Source: Comamonadaceae bacterium (GTDB lineage Bacteria > Pseudomonadota > Gammaproteobacteria > Burkholderiales > Burkholderiaceae_C). From it: 64,000 nt of DNA. Made by a program: the position numbers and the translations under genes. Positions within the stretch are counted from its first letter, which is position 1, and each line of letters starts with the position of its first letter. The stretch is from positions 1 to 64,000 of the forward strand of contig CANGNS010000001.1 of NCBI GenBank assembly GCA_947455465.1, read 5' to 3'. Below are positions 26,301 to 35,998 of the stretch, piece after piece. The notes under the pieces are model-generated. The model was not told the origin of the DNA, made no database searches, and was given only the letters and a program-made list of their open reading frames with translations.

Positions 26301-27518
26301 TCAGACGCGCTCCACCACCAGGGCGATCCCTTGTCCCACACCGATGCACATGGTGCACAGTGCATAGCGACCGCCGATGCGGTGCAGCTGGTTAATCGCC
26401 GTGGTTACTAGGCGGGCACCGCTGGCGCCCAAGGGGTGGCCCAGGGCTATGGCACCGCCGTTGGGGTTGACGCGTGCATCGTCATCTGCCAGATCCAAGT
26501 CCCGCAGTACGGCAAGGCCTTGAGCGGCAAAGGCTTCGTTGATTTCGATCACATCCATGTCTGCCAGCGTCAAGCCGATTTGGGTCAATACCTTACGCGT
26601 AGCTGGGGTGGGGCCAAAGCCCATGATGCGGGGCGCCAGGCCAGCTGTGGCCATACCCACCACACGGGCGCGAGGTAAAAGGCTGTGTTGATGGATAGCG
26701 GATTGACTGGCCAGCAACAGCGCACACGCCCCGTCGTTCACCCCTGATGCATTGCCAGCAGTAACGCTGCCGCCCGGTGTAACGATGCCTTTTAGGCTAG
26801 CCAAAGCCTGCAGCGTAGTACTGCGCGGGTGTTCGTCTTGCTTCACCAATAGGGGCTCGCCTTTGCGCTGAGCAATTGACACGGGGATGATTTCGGCATC
26901 CAGGCTGCCGTCTTGCTGAGCACGCAGGGCGTTGATTTGTGAGCGCAGCGCCATCAGGTCTTGGGCTTGGCGTTCGATACCAAATTGTTGCGCAACGTTT
27001 TCGGCGGTCTCGGGCATGGAGTCCACGCCATAGTTTGCTTTCATGAGTGGATTGACAAAGCGCCACCCGATGGTCGTGTCAAACACGGTATTACTGCGAC
27101 TGAAAGCGGCATCCGCTTTGGGCATGACAAATGGGGCTCGACTCATGCTTTCCACGCCGCCGGCAATGATGAGGTGAGCCTCGCCGCTTTTGATGGCGCG
27201 CGCTGCGCTGCCCACCGCGTCGAGGCTTGAACCGCAAAGGCGGTTGATGGTGGCGCCGGGTACCTCTTGTGGAAGCCCGGCTAACAGTGCGGCCATGCGG
27301 GCCACGTTGCGGTTGTCCTCACCAGCCTGGTTGGCGCATCCCAAGAGCACATCATCCACCGCTGCCCAGTCCACTTGCGGGTTACGTGCCATCAGCGCCC
27401 GAATCGGAATGGCTGCCAGGTCGTCTGCCCGAACCGACGATAGTGCGCCGCCGTATCGGCCAAAGGGGGTGCGAATGGCGTCGCAAATATAGGCCTGGTT
27501 GGTTGCAGCGGAGTTCAT
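26301..27518 (-). CDS. 3-oxoadipyl-CoA thiolase (PcaF/PaaJ type)
   Basis: A 405-residue thiolase. The ATG at 27518 ([20 protein letters not shown]) is preferred over a TTG seven codons upstream. The acyl-enzyme Cys is in [10 protein letters not shown], and the C-terminal active-site segments are [16 protein letters not shown] and [10 protein letters not shown]. It would cleave 3-oxoadipyl-CoA with CoA into acetyl-CoA and succinyl-CoA. It is the last gene of the leftward box operon, 77 bases after the 3-hydroxyacyl-CoA dehydrogenase. Confidence 0.93.
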   Translation of the reverse strand: MNSAATNQAYICDAIRTPFGRYGGALSSVRADDLAAIPIRALMARNPQVDWAAVDDVLLGCANQAGEDNRNVARMAALLAGLPQEVPGATINRLCGSSLDAVGSAARAIKSGEAHLIIAGGVESMSRAPFVMPKADAAFSRSNTVFDTTIGWRFVNPLMKANYGVDSMPETAENVAQQFGIERQAQDLMALRSQINALRAQQDGSLDAEIIPVSIAQRKGEPLLVKQDEHPRSTTLQALASLKGIVTPGGSVTAGNASGVNDGACALLLASQSAIHQHSLLPRARVVGMATAGLAPRIMGFGPTPATRKVLTQIGLTLADMDVIEINEAFAAQGLAVLRDLDLADDDARVNPNGGAIALGHPLGASGARLVTTAINQLHRIGGRYALCTMCIGVGQGIALVVERV

Positions 27519-27595
27519 AACAAAACGGCTTTCATGCAATATTCCTTAAATTCGCTTTAGGCAAAGGCGCAGGGCGGGCACGCTTGTGCGCGAAC

Positions 27596-29110
27596 TTAGA
27601 CCTCGTCCATTGCCGCGTAGGCTTGCTGGCGTAGCCAGGGGCTCACGCGGTAGCGCTCACCGCGGTACTGAGCGTCCAATGCTTCCAGAACCTGGATGAC
27701 GCCCTGGGCGCTCCAAGCGGCAAGCCAGTCAAAAGGTCCTGCGGGATAGTTGACGCCCAGCTTCATCGCCTGGTTGGCGCCTTCTACGGTGCACACGCCT
27801 TGTTGGACCGCATCTGCCGCTTCATTAATTAGCATAGCCACAGTGCGCGCAACAATCAGCGCGCATTGATCAGCCACTTGCTGCGGCTGGTAGGCCAACG
27901 CGCTGAGCCATGCTTGAGCCTCTGCGGCGCATGCGCTGCTGGCGCGCGCCGACGGAGCCCAGGCCAGTGCATGTGAACCCTCGGTGGTAAAGGCCATATC
28001 AAACACTGCCACGTTCGCGCCTAAGCTGGAGGCAGTGCGGCCATCGGTCTGGCGCAGCTGCAAGGTCGGGGTGGACAAGCCGATCCAGTCGCTGTTGCGT
28101 TGATGGATAAAGGATATGCCTGCGGTCGTCAAGCGCGATGCCCATGCGTCGATGCGCGGGTCGCTGCCGTGCAGCTGCACGCCTTTAGCCACAGGAAAAT
28201 TTGCGTTTGGTGTTGCTACCAGCTGCGGTTTGATTGCGCTCCCGGCATAGTCGTAAATGCCGCGTCCGGACTTTCGGCCTAGCAGACCACCGTCCACTAG
28301 CTCACGCTGCAGGAGCGAAGGCATATAGCGCTTATCAAAAAAGTTGGCTTGGTAGACCGACTCTGTCACTGCAAAATTGGTATCGTGGCCTATCAGGTCC
28401 ATCAGTTCGCAGGGTCCCATACGAAAACCAATGGCTTTAAGGCAGGCATCTACCACTACCGGGCTGGTGCATTGTTCTTGCAGCAGCGCCAGGGTTTCAG
28501 CGTAATAGGGGCGTGCAATCCGGTTGACGATAAAGCCGGGTGTGGAGCGCGCATGTACCGCCACCTTGCCCCAGGTTTGGGCCAGGGTAAATATGTCCGC
28601 AGCAATATGTGGCGCGGTGTGCAGGCCCGATACCACCTCGACCAACTTCATCAGAGGAACCGGATTAAAGAAGTGCATGCCGACCAGACGTTCGGGGTGT
28701 CGAAGTCCTTGGGCCATGGCCGTGATCGAAATGGATGAGGTATTACTGGCAAATACGCAGTCAGCACCCACAATGTCTTCGAGCTGTTGCCATAAGGCCC
28801 GTTTGGCTTGCGCTTGTTCCACAATCGCTTCTATCACCAAGCTACTGCTGGCTGCATCTTGCAGGCGAGCTACCGGAACAATGTTGGCCAACAGCGCTTG
28901 CGCGTCTAGGTCTGTCATCTTGCCCTTGGTAACCAAGGAGGCCAGACTGTTGCGCAGCTTTTCAAGGGCGCCTTGGGCGGCACCTTCGCGCGTATCGAAG
29001 AGCCATACCGAATGCCCGGTCTGTGCTGCCACTTGGGCGATGCCAGTGCCCATAATGCCGGCGCCCACTACCAGTACGATGCGTTTTTGGACGGGAAGTT
29101 GGCCGCTCAT
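27596..29110 (-). CDS. 3-hydroxyadipyl-CoA dehydrogenase (PaaH type)
   Basis: A 504-residue NAD-dependent 3-hydroxyacyl-CoA dehydrogenase. It starts at the ATG at 29110, whose ATGA overlaps the enoyl-CoA hydratase stop. The Rossmann motif GAGIMGTGIAQ is near residue 15. HFFNPVPLMKLVEVV carries the catalytic His, with TPGFIVNRIARPYY after it. A second HCDH C-terminal domain fills the last ~120 residues, the long form typical of phenylacetate-type PaaH. It would turn 3-hydroxyadipyl-CoA into 3-oxoadipyl-CoA, next to its thiolase. Confidence 0.93.
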   Translation of the reverse strand: MSGQLPVQKRIVLVVGAGIMGTGIAQVAAQTGHSVWLFDTREGAAQGALEKLRNSLASLVTKGKMTDLDAQALLANIVPVARLQDAASSSLVIEAIVEQAQAKRALWQQLEDIVGADCVFASNTSSISITAMAQGLRHPERLVGMHFFNPVPLMKLVEVVSGLHTAPHIAADIFTLAQTWGKVAVHARSTPGFIVNRIARPYYAETLALLQEQCTSPVVVDACLKAIGFRMGPCELMDLIGHDTNFAVTESVYQANFFDKRYMPSLLQRELVDGGLLGRKSGRGIYDYAGSAIKPQLVATPNANFPVAKGVQLHGSDPRIDAWASRLTTAGISFIHQRNSDWIGLSTPTLQLRQTDGRTASSLGANVAVFDMAFTTEGSHALAWAPSARASSACAAEAQAWLSALAYQPQQVADQCALIVARTVAMLINEAADAVQQGVCTVEGANQAMKLGVNYPAGPFDWLAAWSAQGVIQVLEALDAQYRGERYRVSPWLRQQAYAAMDEV

Positions 29111-29916
29111 GACGGACTCACCCATGGGGCAGGGCGCTTCTCAAAAAATGCAGTAAAGCCCGCGCGGGCCTCGTCTGTGGCGCGCACCCGGCTGATGGTT
29201 TGTGCGGTGAGCTCGATCGTTGCGGGGTCCATGGTGCCTAGTGTTAATTGTGAAAAAAGTTGTTTGATTTCCCGCTGTGCGCCGGGTGCTGCAGCCAGCA
29301 ACTCAGTGACGCGGGTATCCACAGCAGTGTCGAGTTGTTCCAAGGTAGCCAGTTCGTGCACCATGCCCATGGACAATGCCTGGGCTGCGCTAACACGGGT
29401 AGCTGTGAGAGCCAAAAATTGTGCCCAGCGCTTCCCAACCGCCGCCACCAAATAGGGTGAAATAACGGCTGGCAAGATGCCGAAACGGGCCTCGCTCACG
29501 GAGAACGCTGCATCGTCAGCGGCGATCGCCAGGTCGCAGGCGCAGCACAGGCCAACACCGCCTCCTAAGGCAGAACCCTGAATGCGCGCCAGGGTAGGCT
29601 TGGGGCAGCTTTGGATACGCGCCAGCATGGCAGCAAAACGCCGGGCATCGGCCACATTCCATTCCAAGCTGGCCGTGCTGGAACGCTGCATCCATTTGAG
29701 ATCCGCACCGGCACTGAAGTGTTTGCCTTGACCTGCCAAAACAATGACGCGTACGCTGTCGTCACGCGCAGCTTGGGTAAAAGCGGCGTCTAGCTCGCCG
29801 ATCATGGTCTCGTCAAAAGCGTTGAATACGCCCGGACGCGCCATGGTAATCTGGGTCACACCCGGTCGGGGGTGGCTGACCTGCAGCGTTTCAAAAATAG
29901 CGGTAACTGCTCTCAT
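29107..29916 (-). CDS. Enoyl-CoA hydratase/isomerase of the box operon
   Basis: A 269-residue crotonase-fold protein. The start overlaps the boxA stop by one base (TGATG). The oxyanion-hole segments are HFSAGADLKWM and IQGSALGGGVGLCCACDLAIA, and the catalytic Glu region is FSVSEARFGILP. Placed between boxA and PaaH, it most likely hydrates or isomerises 3,4-dehydroadipyl-CoA or 2,3-dehydroadipyl-CoA on the way to 3-hydroxyadipyl-CoA. Confidence 0.9.
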   Translation of the reverse strand: MRAVTAIFETLQVSHPRPGVTQITMARPGVFNAFDETMIGELDAAFTQAARDDSVRVIVLAGQGKHFSAGADLKWMQRSSTASLEWNVADARRFAAMLARIQSCPKPTLARIQGSALGGGVGLCCACDLAIAADDAAFSVSEARFGILPAVISPYLVAAVGKRWAQFLALTATRVSAAQALSMGMVHELATLEQLDTAVDTRVTELLAAAPGAQREIKQLFSQLTLGTMDPATIELTAQTISRVRATDEARAGFTAFFEKRPAPWVSPS

Positions 29917-31190
29917 CAGTAGGTTTCCAGGTGCAGTCGCCCTTGTTGCTGTAGGTCGGCGCAGAGCTGGCTCCAGTCCATGCCGGCGTTTTGTGCAACA
30001 TCGCGCAAAGCCAGAACTACACCTTCTTCCATGCTCTTAAGGCCGCAGACGTAGAAAAAACTGTCCGGATCGGACAGCAGCGGTGCCACATCTGCAGCGC
30101 GCTCGCGGATTAGGTCTTGTACATAGCGCTTGGGCTGGCCGCTGGCACGTGAGAAAGCAAAGTTGCTGTCGATAAAGTCTTTGGGTAAGTTTTGCAACGG
30201 ACCGAAATAGGGCAGTTCTTCTTGTGTTCGTGCACCAAAAAACAGCATCAGCCTGCCGCCGTCAAACTTGCCTGACGCGCGCAGTCGTCGGCGCCATTCC
30301 GTCATGGCACGCATGGGTGCGCTGCCAGTGCCGGTACAAATCATCACAATCTTAGAGCGCGGGTGGTTGGGCATAAGGAAAGAGTTGCCAAACGGTCCTA
30401 TCACTTCTACCGAATCGCCCACCGACAGGTCGCACAGGAAGTTAGACGCCACGCCGCGCACCGGCTTGCCGTGGCTGTCTTGCAGTACGCGCTTGACCGT
30501 GAGTGACAGATTGTTGTAACCGGGGCGCTCGCCGTTGCGGGGGCTCGAGACGGAGTATTGCCGGGCATGATGAGCGCGCCCATGGGCGTCCGAGCCGGGG
30601 GGCAAGATGCCGATCGACTGGCCTTCCAACACGGGGAAAGGCATCTTGGCAAAATCCAGCACGATGTGGTGGGTGTCGTAGTCACGCCCTGCTGCCGTGA
30701 CACGAACGTTGCCGCTTACCGTGGCGCGAATGCTTTTTTGTGCGGCTTTGGGGCCGTAAAGCTGGGTATAGGCGTGCGCTGCCGACCAGGGAGGAAGCGT
30801 GGCGCCCACTAAGGGGTTGGCGGCTGGCGCTGCCGTGGCCATCGCATTGGGCGTAGCGACCGCCTGCGCTGCTGATACGGGAGCAATGCCAGCAGGATCT
30901 GCCACCAATCGCTCGGGTGGCAGTTCAGCTGGCAGTTCGTCCCACAGCAGCTGAACCCCTGGAGGGTAGGCCTGACTTCGCAGCACCGTGCGCCAGTTAT
31001 CTATGGAGCCGGTAGGGCAGGGACCAATGCAGGCCATGCAAGCGTTGCATTTTTCCGCATCGACCACGTAATTGCGCGAATCATGGGTGATGGCACCTTC
31101 CGGACATATCGCCTCGCAAGTGTTGCAGCGGATGCAGATCTCAGGGTCAATGAGATGCTGCTGGATTAATTCAGACGGCTGCATTGTCAC
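29916..31190 (-). CDS. boxA: Benzoyl-CoA 2,3-epoxidase reductase subunit BoxA
   Basis: A 424-residue flavoprotein. Two [4Fe-4S] motifs open the protein: [16 protein letters not shown] at about 19-34 and [17 protein letters not shown] at about 48-64. A linker rich in Ala and Pro follows, then an FNR-like FAD/NADPH module ([26 protein letters not shown] and the terminal Tyr in HLETY). BoxA delivers electrons from NADPH to the di-iron oxygenase BoxB. It lies 33 bases downstream of boxB in the same operon. Confidence 0.96.
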   Translation of the reverse strand: MTMQPSELIQQHLIDPEICIRCNTCEAICPEGAITHDSRNYVVDAEKCNACMACIGPCPTGSIDNWRTVLRSQAYPPGVQLLWDELPAELPPERLVADPAGIAPVSAAQAVATPNAMATAAPAANPLVGATLPPWSAAHAYTQLYGPKAAQKSIRATVSGNVRVTAAGRDYDTHHIVLDFAKMPFPVLEGQSIGILPPGSDAHGRAHHARQYSVSSPRNGERPGYNNLSLTVKRVLQDSHGKPVRGVASNFLCDLSVGDSVEVIGPFGNSFLMPNHPRSKIVMICTGTGSAPMRAMTEWRRRLRASGKFDGGRLMLFFGARTQEELPYFGPLQNLPKDFIDSNFAFSRASGQPKRYVQDLIRERAADVAPLLSDPDSFFYVCGLKSMEEGVVLALRDVAQNAGMDWSQLCADLQQQGRLHLETY

Positions 31191-31223
31191 TTGGGGGCTC
31201 CTGGTTTCGCAAGACTGACTTAA

Positions 31224-32651
31224 TTAGTTAAAGCGCACGTAGTCGAAGTCCACGCTTTGGCGATTGATACCCATCACTGGGGGTGCGATCCAGTTGGCAA
31301 ATTTGCCCGGCTCCACCACGCGGCCCATGAGGCTGGCGACAAAGGCACGGTCGCCCCCAGAGGGCAGCCAGTTGTCGACCTGGGCATTCCATTCAGACTG
31401 CGATACCATACGACCTTCAGGCGACACTTTAGCCGCCGCCAGCGCGCCAATATTGCGGTGGAAGGCCTTGTGCGGCACCTTCAGACGCAAGCCAATGCCT
31501 GCTTTTTCGATGACCTTGTTCCAGCGATCTACGCCGCCAACCGAATCTTTGATGTAGTCGTCGCGCAGCACTTCGTTCAGGGCATTGAGCATGGGGACTT
31601 CCCGCTCGACCAGATTGCCGTCCTGGACAGCCAGTACGCGGTAGGTTTGGTTCTTGAGAATGTGGTCGTCGGTGCGCTTACCTTCTTCGTAACGCCCTTT
31701 GAGTCCTGTGGAGTAGAAGGTGGCGGCGTTGCTTGACTCGTCAGCGCCAAACAGGTCAATCGTCACACTGAAGTGGAAGTTCAGGTAGCGCTGGATGGTG
31801 GGCAGGTCAATCACTCCAGCGGCGCGCAGGGCACGCACATCGTCGGTCTTGAGCTCGTTCATGGCCGAACAGGTGCGGCTGATCACCCGACTGATGCCAG
31901 ATTCGCCCACAAACATATGGTGCGCCTCTTCGGTAAGCATGAACTTGGTGGTGCGTGCCAGCGGGTCAAAGCTGCTCTCTGCCAAGGCGCAAAGCTGGAA
32001 CTTGCCGTCACGGTCCGTGAAATAGGTGAACATAAAAAAGCTCAGCCAATCGGGCGTCTCTTCATTAAAGGCTTGAAGGATACGGGGGTTGTTTTCCTGG
32101 CCACTGCGGCGCTCCAGCAAAGCCTCGCCTTCTTCACGGCCATCACGGCCGAAATGCTTGTGCAACAAGTACACCATGGCCCAGAGATGGCGGCCTTCTT
32201 CCACGTTGATCTGGTAGAGGTTGCGCAAGTCGTACATGCTGGGCGCAGTCAGTCCTAGGTGACGCTGCTGCTCGACGGATGCGGGCTCAGTATCCCCCTG
32301 GGTCACGATGATGCGGCGCAAATTGGCGCGGTACTCGCCAGGAACGTCTTGCCAGGCGGCCTCACCTTTGTGGTCACCGAAATGAATTTTGCGGTCCGCT
32401 TCACCGGGATTTAAAAACACGCCCCAGCGGTAATCGCGCATTTTGACGTGACCAAACTGCGCCCAGCCTTGCGGGTCAACGCTCACGGCAGTGCGCAAAT
32501 AGACCTCGGAATCGGTGCTTCCTGTGGGGCCCATGTCGTCCCACCAACTCAAAAAGTTAGGCTGCCATTGCTCCAGCGCACGTTGCAGTGTGCGGTCTTC
32601 GCTCAGGTTGACGTTATTAGGGATCTTGTCGCTGTAATTCATGAATGTCAT
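31224..32651 (-). CDS. boxB: Benzoyl-CoA 2,3-epoxidase di-iron subunit BoxB
   Basis: A 475-residue oxygenase component. GGAG sits six bases before the ATG at 32651, and a second ATG follows three codons later. Di-iron ligand motifs are visible as VEEGRHLW (ExxH near 152-155) and LTEEAHHMF (ExxH near 241-245), with a further Glu near 122. BoxB inserts one oxygen atom into benzoyl-CoA to give the 2,3-epoxide, the defining step of aerobic CoA-dependent benzoate breakdown. Confidence 0.97.
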   Translation of the reverse strand: MTFMNYSDKIPNNVNLSEDRTLQRALEQWQPNFLSWWDDMGPTGSTDSEVYLRTAVSVDPQGWAQFGHVKMRDYRWGVFLNPGEADRKIHFGDHKGEAAWQDVPGEYRANLRRIIVTQGDTEPASVEQQRHLGLTAPSMYDLRNLYQINVEEGRHLWAMVYLLHKHFGRDGREEGEALLERRSGQENNPRILQAFNEETPDWLSFFMFTYFTDRDGKFQLCALAESSFDPLARTTKFMLTEEAHHMFVGESGISRVISRTCSAMNELKTDDVRALRAAGVIDLPTIQRYLNFHFSVTIDLFGADESSNAATFYSTGLKGRYEEGKRTDDHILKNQTYRVLAVQDGNLVEREVPMLNALNEVLRDDYIKDSVGGVDRWNKVIEKAGIGLRLKVPHKAFHRNIGALAAAKVSPEGRMVSQSEWNAQVDNWLPSGGDRAFVASLMGRVVEPGKFANWIAPPVMGINRQSVDFDYVRFN

Positions 32652-32703
32652 ATAAAACTCCGTGGCTTTGGTGGTTAATACAAAAAATCAGGGTCAATGG
32701 GTT

Positions 32704-34362
32704 TCAGACGCGGTTCCAGTCAAAGGCAGCTCGCTCGCCTTTGCCGTAGACCTTGAGTGCGCCTTTTTCTCCGACCGCGTTGGGTCGTTGAAAAATCCAG
32801 TTTTGCCATGCGGTCAGGCGACCAAATACGCGGGTAGCCATGGTTTCCACGCCGTTAAAGCGCAAATTGGCTTCCATACCGGTCAGGGCGTCAGGCGACA
32901 TCGAGACGCGTTCTTCGATGGCAATGCGTACCTCGTCAGTCCAGTCGATGTCGTCCGGGTTGGAGGTGATCAAGCCCAGCGCAAAGGCGGCATCGGCGTC
33001 TAATGGCTGCCCCCGGACGGCGGCAATCGCATCTAGCGTCTTTGGTTCGCCATAAAAACGTCGCACCAAACGGGTCTGATTGGTAGCCATAGGGTACAGC
33101 GTGAAGTTGGAATCTCCCACAGTGATGCGCGGGGACGCCGCTTCGTCGTCCGGCAGCATAAGTTGGTAGCTGCGGTCGCAGGCCAGTGCCAACTCTAAAA
33201 AGGTGCCGGCAAAACATGAGCCAGTCTCAATCAGTGCAAACAGACTGCGCGAAGACACATCGAGTCGGCTCAAAGTGCGGCGCAATAAGCCAATGGTTTC
33301 ACGCACCAGCCAGTGGTCTTTGTGGGCCAGCAATGTGGCGTCCATGGCTAGAACTGCGGCGGCATCGCCCTGGGTTTTGATGAGCCAGGTGCCAATGTCG
33401 TTTTCGTTCGTGCGCATTAACAAAATCGCGTCTTCAAGTTCGCGAGCCATGACCAGCGGGTACCAGGCGGAGCCCGCCGCTTCTATGTCGGCAAGGCTGG
33501 TGGGCTGCACGCCGCTGGGAGCGCGTACCGTAAATATGGCGGTGCGCTTGGCACGGTCAATATCAACTTTGACATGGCTGTAATGCAGCGCATCGCCTTG
33601 GTGGCTGCGTTGCAGGGGAGTCAGTGGGACACCTTTGCCGTTGGCTGGACGGTCGCTTTGGGCCGCTAGTTCCAATGCACGGGCCTGGACGCGAGCGGCA
33701 AATTCGGCGGGGCGCACGGTTTCGTCGACCAAGCGCCATTCGACAGCTTTTTTACCACGCACGCCTTCGACACTGGTGCAAAACAGGTCTGCCAGATCGT
33801 GGCGCACTTTGCGTTTATCGGTCACCCGCGTCAAGCCTCCTGTGCCAGGCAAGACGCCCAAAAGTGGCACTTCGGGCAGGCTCACGGCGCTGGAGCGATC
33901 GTCAACCAGGATGATTTCATCACAGGCCAGTGCCAGTTCGTAGCCGCCACCAGCGCAGGCGCCATTGACTGCCGCCAAGAATTTCAGACCACTGTGTGCT
34001 GATGAGTCTTCGAGGCCATTGCGGGTTTCGTTGGTGAACTTACAGAAATTCACTTTCCATGCATGACTGCTGACACCCAGCATAAAGATATTGGCGCCTG
34101 AGCAAAACACCTTGTCTTTGGCGCTGGTCACAACTACCGTGCGCACTTCGGGGTGTTCAAACCGAATGCGTTGGATGGCATCGTTGAGTTCAATGTCTAC
34201 CCCTAGGTCGTAGCTGTTGAGCTTGAGTTTGTAGCCGGGGCGAAGCCCTGCGTTTTCGTCAAAGTCGGCTTTGAGTGTGGCGATCGCGCCATCAAAGCTG
34301 AGTTTCCAATGTTTGTACTGGGCGGGCTGGGTTTCGTAGCTGACGGTATCCGATGCTGACAT
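32704..34362 (-). CDS. boxC: Benzoyl-CoA-dihydrodiol lyase BoxC
   Basis: A 552-residue protein with two crotonase-like halves, the usual length for BoxC. The first half has FCSGANIFMLG and NGACAGGGYELALACDEI, and the second repeats a degenerate version (ETGSCFAGTFLELALACDRS). It opens the ring of 2,3-epoxybenzoyl-CoA hydrolytically to 3,4-dehydroadipyl-CoA semialdehyde and formate. It is the first structural gene of the leftward operon, just behind the ATGCAT-rich promoter. Confidence 0.96.
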   Translation of the reverse strand: MSASDTVSYETQPAQYKHWKLSFDGAIATLKADFDENAGLRPGYKLKLNSYDLGVDIELNDAIQRIRFEHPEVRTVVVTSAKDKVFCSGANIFMLGVSSHAWKVNFCKFTNETRNGLEDSSAHSGLKFLAAVNGACAGGGYELALACDEIILVDDRSSAVSLPEVPLLGVLPGTGGLTRVTDKRKVRHDLADLFCTSVEGVRGKKAVEWRLVDETVRPAEFAARVQARALELAAQSDRPANGKGVPLTPLQRSHQGDALHYSHVKVDIDRAKRTAIFTVRAPSGVQPTSLADIEAAGSAWYPLVMARELEDAILLMRTNENDIGTWLIKTQGDAAAVLAMDATLLAHKDHWLVRETIGLLRRTLSRLDVSSRSLFALIETGSCFAGTFLELALACDRSYQLMLPDDEAASPRITVGDSNFTLYPMATNQTRLVRRFYGEPKTLDAIAAVRGQPLDADAAFALGLITSNPDDIDWTDEVRIAIEERVSMSPDALTGMEANLRFNGVETMATRVFGRLTAWQNWIFQRPNAVGEKGALKVYGKGERAAFDWNRV

Positions 34363-34461
34363 GCGATGCTCCTATTGGATATGCATAAAAATGCATTTTT
34401 TAAAGATAAGGCATCATAATGCATGTTTTTTCGGTAGGTCAAGCATTTTTTTACATTTTTT
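34363..34461 (-). promoter_or_regulatory. boxC promoter/operator region with ATGCAT repeats
   Basis: Three perfect ATGCAT hexamers lie at 34381, 34391 and 34419 in an A/T-rich 99-base gap between boxR and boxC. From memory, TGCA-containing repeats have been described as operator elements of BoxR in Azoarcus. The position fits a BoxR-repressed, benzoyl-CoA-induced promoter. Binding is not shown here. Confidence 0.6.
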
Positions 34462-35403
34462 TTAAATCGGGAGTTGGAGTCCTTGACGCACGGTCTGGCG
34501 CAACAGTTCAAAGGTATTTTCCAGGGGCTGTGTGCTGGTGTTTACACGCAGCTGCGCTTTGGAATAGAAAGGGGCACGGCCCGCCAGAATGCCCTTAAGG
34601 TCTTCCATAGCCTCTTTGCTGGCCGCCATGGGGCGCATGTCGCCCTGCGCCGTGACGCGGCGCATGTGGTCCTCCGGGTCCGCCTGTAGCCACACGGTAG
34701 TGCAGTGTGATAGCAGAAGGTTGAAGCTAGCCGGGTCGGAGACCAGACCGCCTGGCGTTGCAATCACCGCTTCGGGGTAAATTTGAATGCTATCTTCCAG
34801 TGCCCTGCGCTCGTACCTGCGGTATGCGCTCACCCCATAAAGTCCCTGGATTTCGGCCACACTGCAACCTGCAAACTTCTCAATTTCGTGGCTAAGTTCC
34901 ACGAAGGGGAATCCAAGGTCTTGCGCCAGCATTTGACCGAGCGTCGATTTGCCGGCCCCGCGCAAGCCAATCAGTGCAACCCGCGGACTCAAAGTGGCGT
35001 TGCCGCCTCCGGTGCCAAGCAGTTCCCCAATGGCGATACGCACTTTTTGCAGCGTGGAGTCATCACGCTGTTCCAACATCTCACGAATCATTAGCCACTC
35101 TGGTGAGGAAGTGGTGACATCCCCGATAAGTTCGCTTACGGTGCATTGCAGGGCATTGGCCACCTGCAGCAACACCAGGGCCGAGGCATTGCCCAACCCG
35201 TATTCCATATTGGCCAAGTGGCGCTCAGATACGTCTGCGGCCAACGCGAGTGCCTTGCGCGTCATGCCCCGACGCGCTCGCAGAGCACTCACGCGCCCCC
35301 CGATAGCGACCAAAAACGGATGTTTGGGGGGGGCGAGCGACTCCCCGTCATCGACGGAGGGACTCGGTGTTAACCCTGATATATGCAATATAGTGCTTGA
35401 CAT
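34462..35403 (-). CDS. boxR: BoxR, benzoyl-CoA-responsive regulator
   Basis: A 313-residue fusion. An XRE-type HTH is at about 35-95 (LRARRGMTRKALALAADVSE) and a shikimate-kinase-like domain at about 140-310 (P-loop GLRGAGKSTLG). This architecture is specific to BoxR, which represses box genes until benzoyl-CoA binds the kinase-like domain. It sits between the two divergent box operons and probably controls both. Confidence 0.94.
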   Translation of the reverse strand: MSSTILHISGLTPSPSVDDGESLAPPKHPFLVAIGGRVSALRARRGMTRKALALAADVSERHLANMEYGLGNASALVLLQVANALQCTVSELIGDVTTSSPEWLMIREMLEQRDDSTLQKVRIAIGELLGTGGGNATLSPRVALIGLRGAGKSTLGQMLAQDLGFPFVELSHEIEKFAGCSVAEIQGLYGVSAYRRYERRALEDSIQIYPEAVIATPGGLVSDPASFNLLLSHCTTVWLQADPEDHMRRVTAQGDMRPMAASKEAMEDLKGILAGRAPFYSKAQLRVNTSTQPLENTFELLRQTVRQGLQLPI

Positions 35404-35481
35404 AGTGCTCGGTTCAATTTATCTTTCATGTGCAGAATAATTCATTATCTCAAAATTCACAAGCTACAAGGACCGGTACAC
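35404..35481. promoter_or_regulatory. Divergent boxR / rightward box operon promoter region
   Basis: The gap is 78 bases and A/T-rich. TGCA tetramers lie at 35384-35387, inside the boxR 5' end, and at 35431-35434. A direct pair TAGTGCTTGACA/TAGTGCTCGG spans 35391-35412. These are possible BoxR sites. AAGGA precedes the ATG of the DUF4863 gene. Confidence 0.45.
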
Positions 35482-35958
35482 ATGCCATTTACTTCTTCCA
35501 TTGCCCAGTTTCGCGAACACCTTGTGCAACTGTGCGCTCCCTTAGCGGGCCGGGCCTTGAACGCCGAACTGGCCGCTTGGCTCAACCGAGAGCATGGCGT
35601 AGCCAGCAACACCTATGCAACGCTGCAGGCTGATTGCCAACGTGGCGCGGCGGAAGGCTGGTTGTGCAACCGCGAGGCGGGAGGGCTGCGCTATGGACGT
35701 ATCTTCAAGGCAACCGAGGAGTTGCAAGGCTTTTCCGTGGATGTGGTGGATATGGAAAACATGGCGGGTCCGCACCATACGCATCCCCTGGGCGAGATTG
35801 ATCTGATCATGCCCATCGCAGGGGAGGCCCAGTTTGATGGTCACCCTGCGGGCTGGATGGTCTGCCCGCCCGGATCGGCCCATAGCCCCACTGTGACGCA
35901 CGGCCGCGCCTTGGTGTTGTATTTGCTACCTCAGGGCGAAATCACCTTTACCCGGTGA
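35482..35958 (+). CDS. DUF4863 cupin-like protein of box clusters
   Basis: A 158-residue protein from MPFTSSIAQF, with an AAGGA site. The segment GPHHTHPLGEIDLIMPI carries a His pair and Glu of a cupin metal site, followed by GWMVCPPGSAHSPTV. The DUF4863 family includes 4-hydroxylaminobenzoate lyase (PnbB) and often appears in box gene clusters. Its role in benzoate breakdown is unclear. It could act on an aromatic side substrate or rescue a shunt product. Confidence 0.75.
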   Translation: MPFTSSIAQFREHLVQLCAPLAGRALNAELAAWLNREHGVASNTYATLQADCQRGAAEGWLCNREAGGLRYGRIFKATEELQGFSVDVVDMENMAGPHHTHPLGEIDLIMPIAGEAQFDGHPAGWMVCPPGSAHSPTVTHGRALVLYLLPQGEITFTR

Positions 35959-35998
35959 TGGGCCCACTAATTTCCTTTCAAACCGAAAAGACTCCTCC

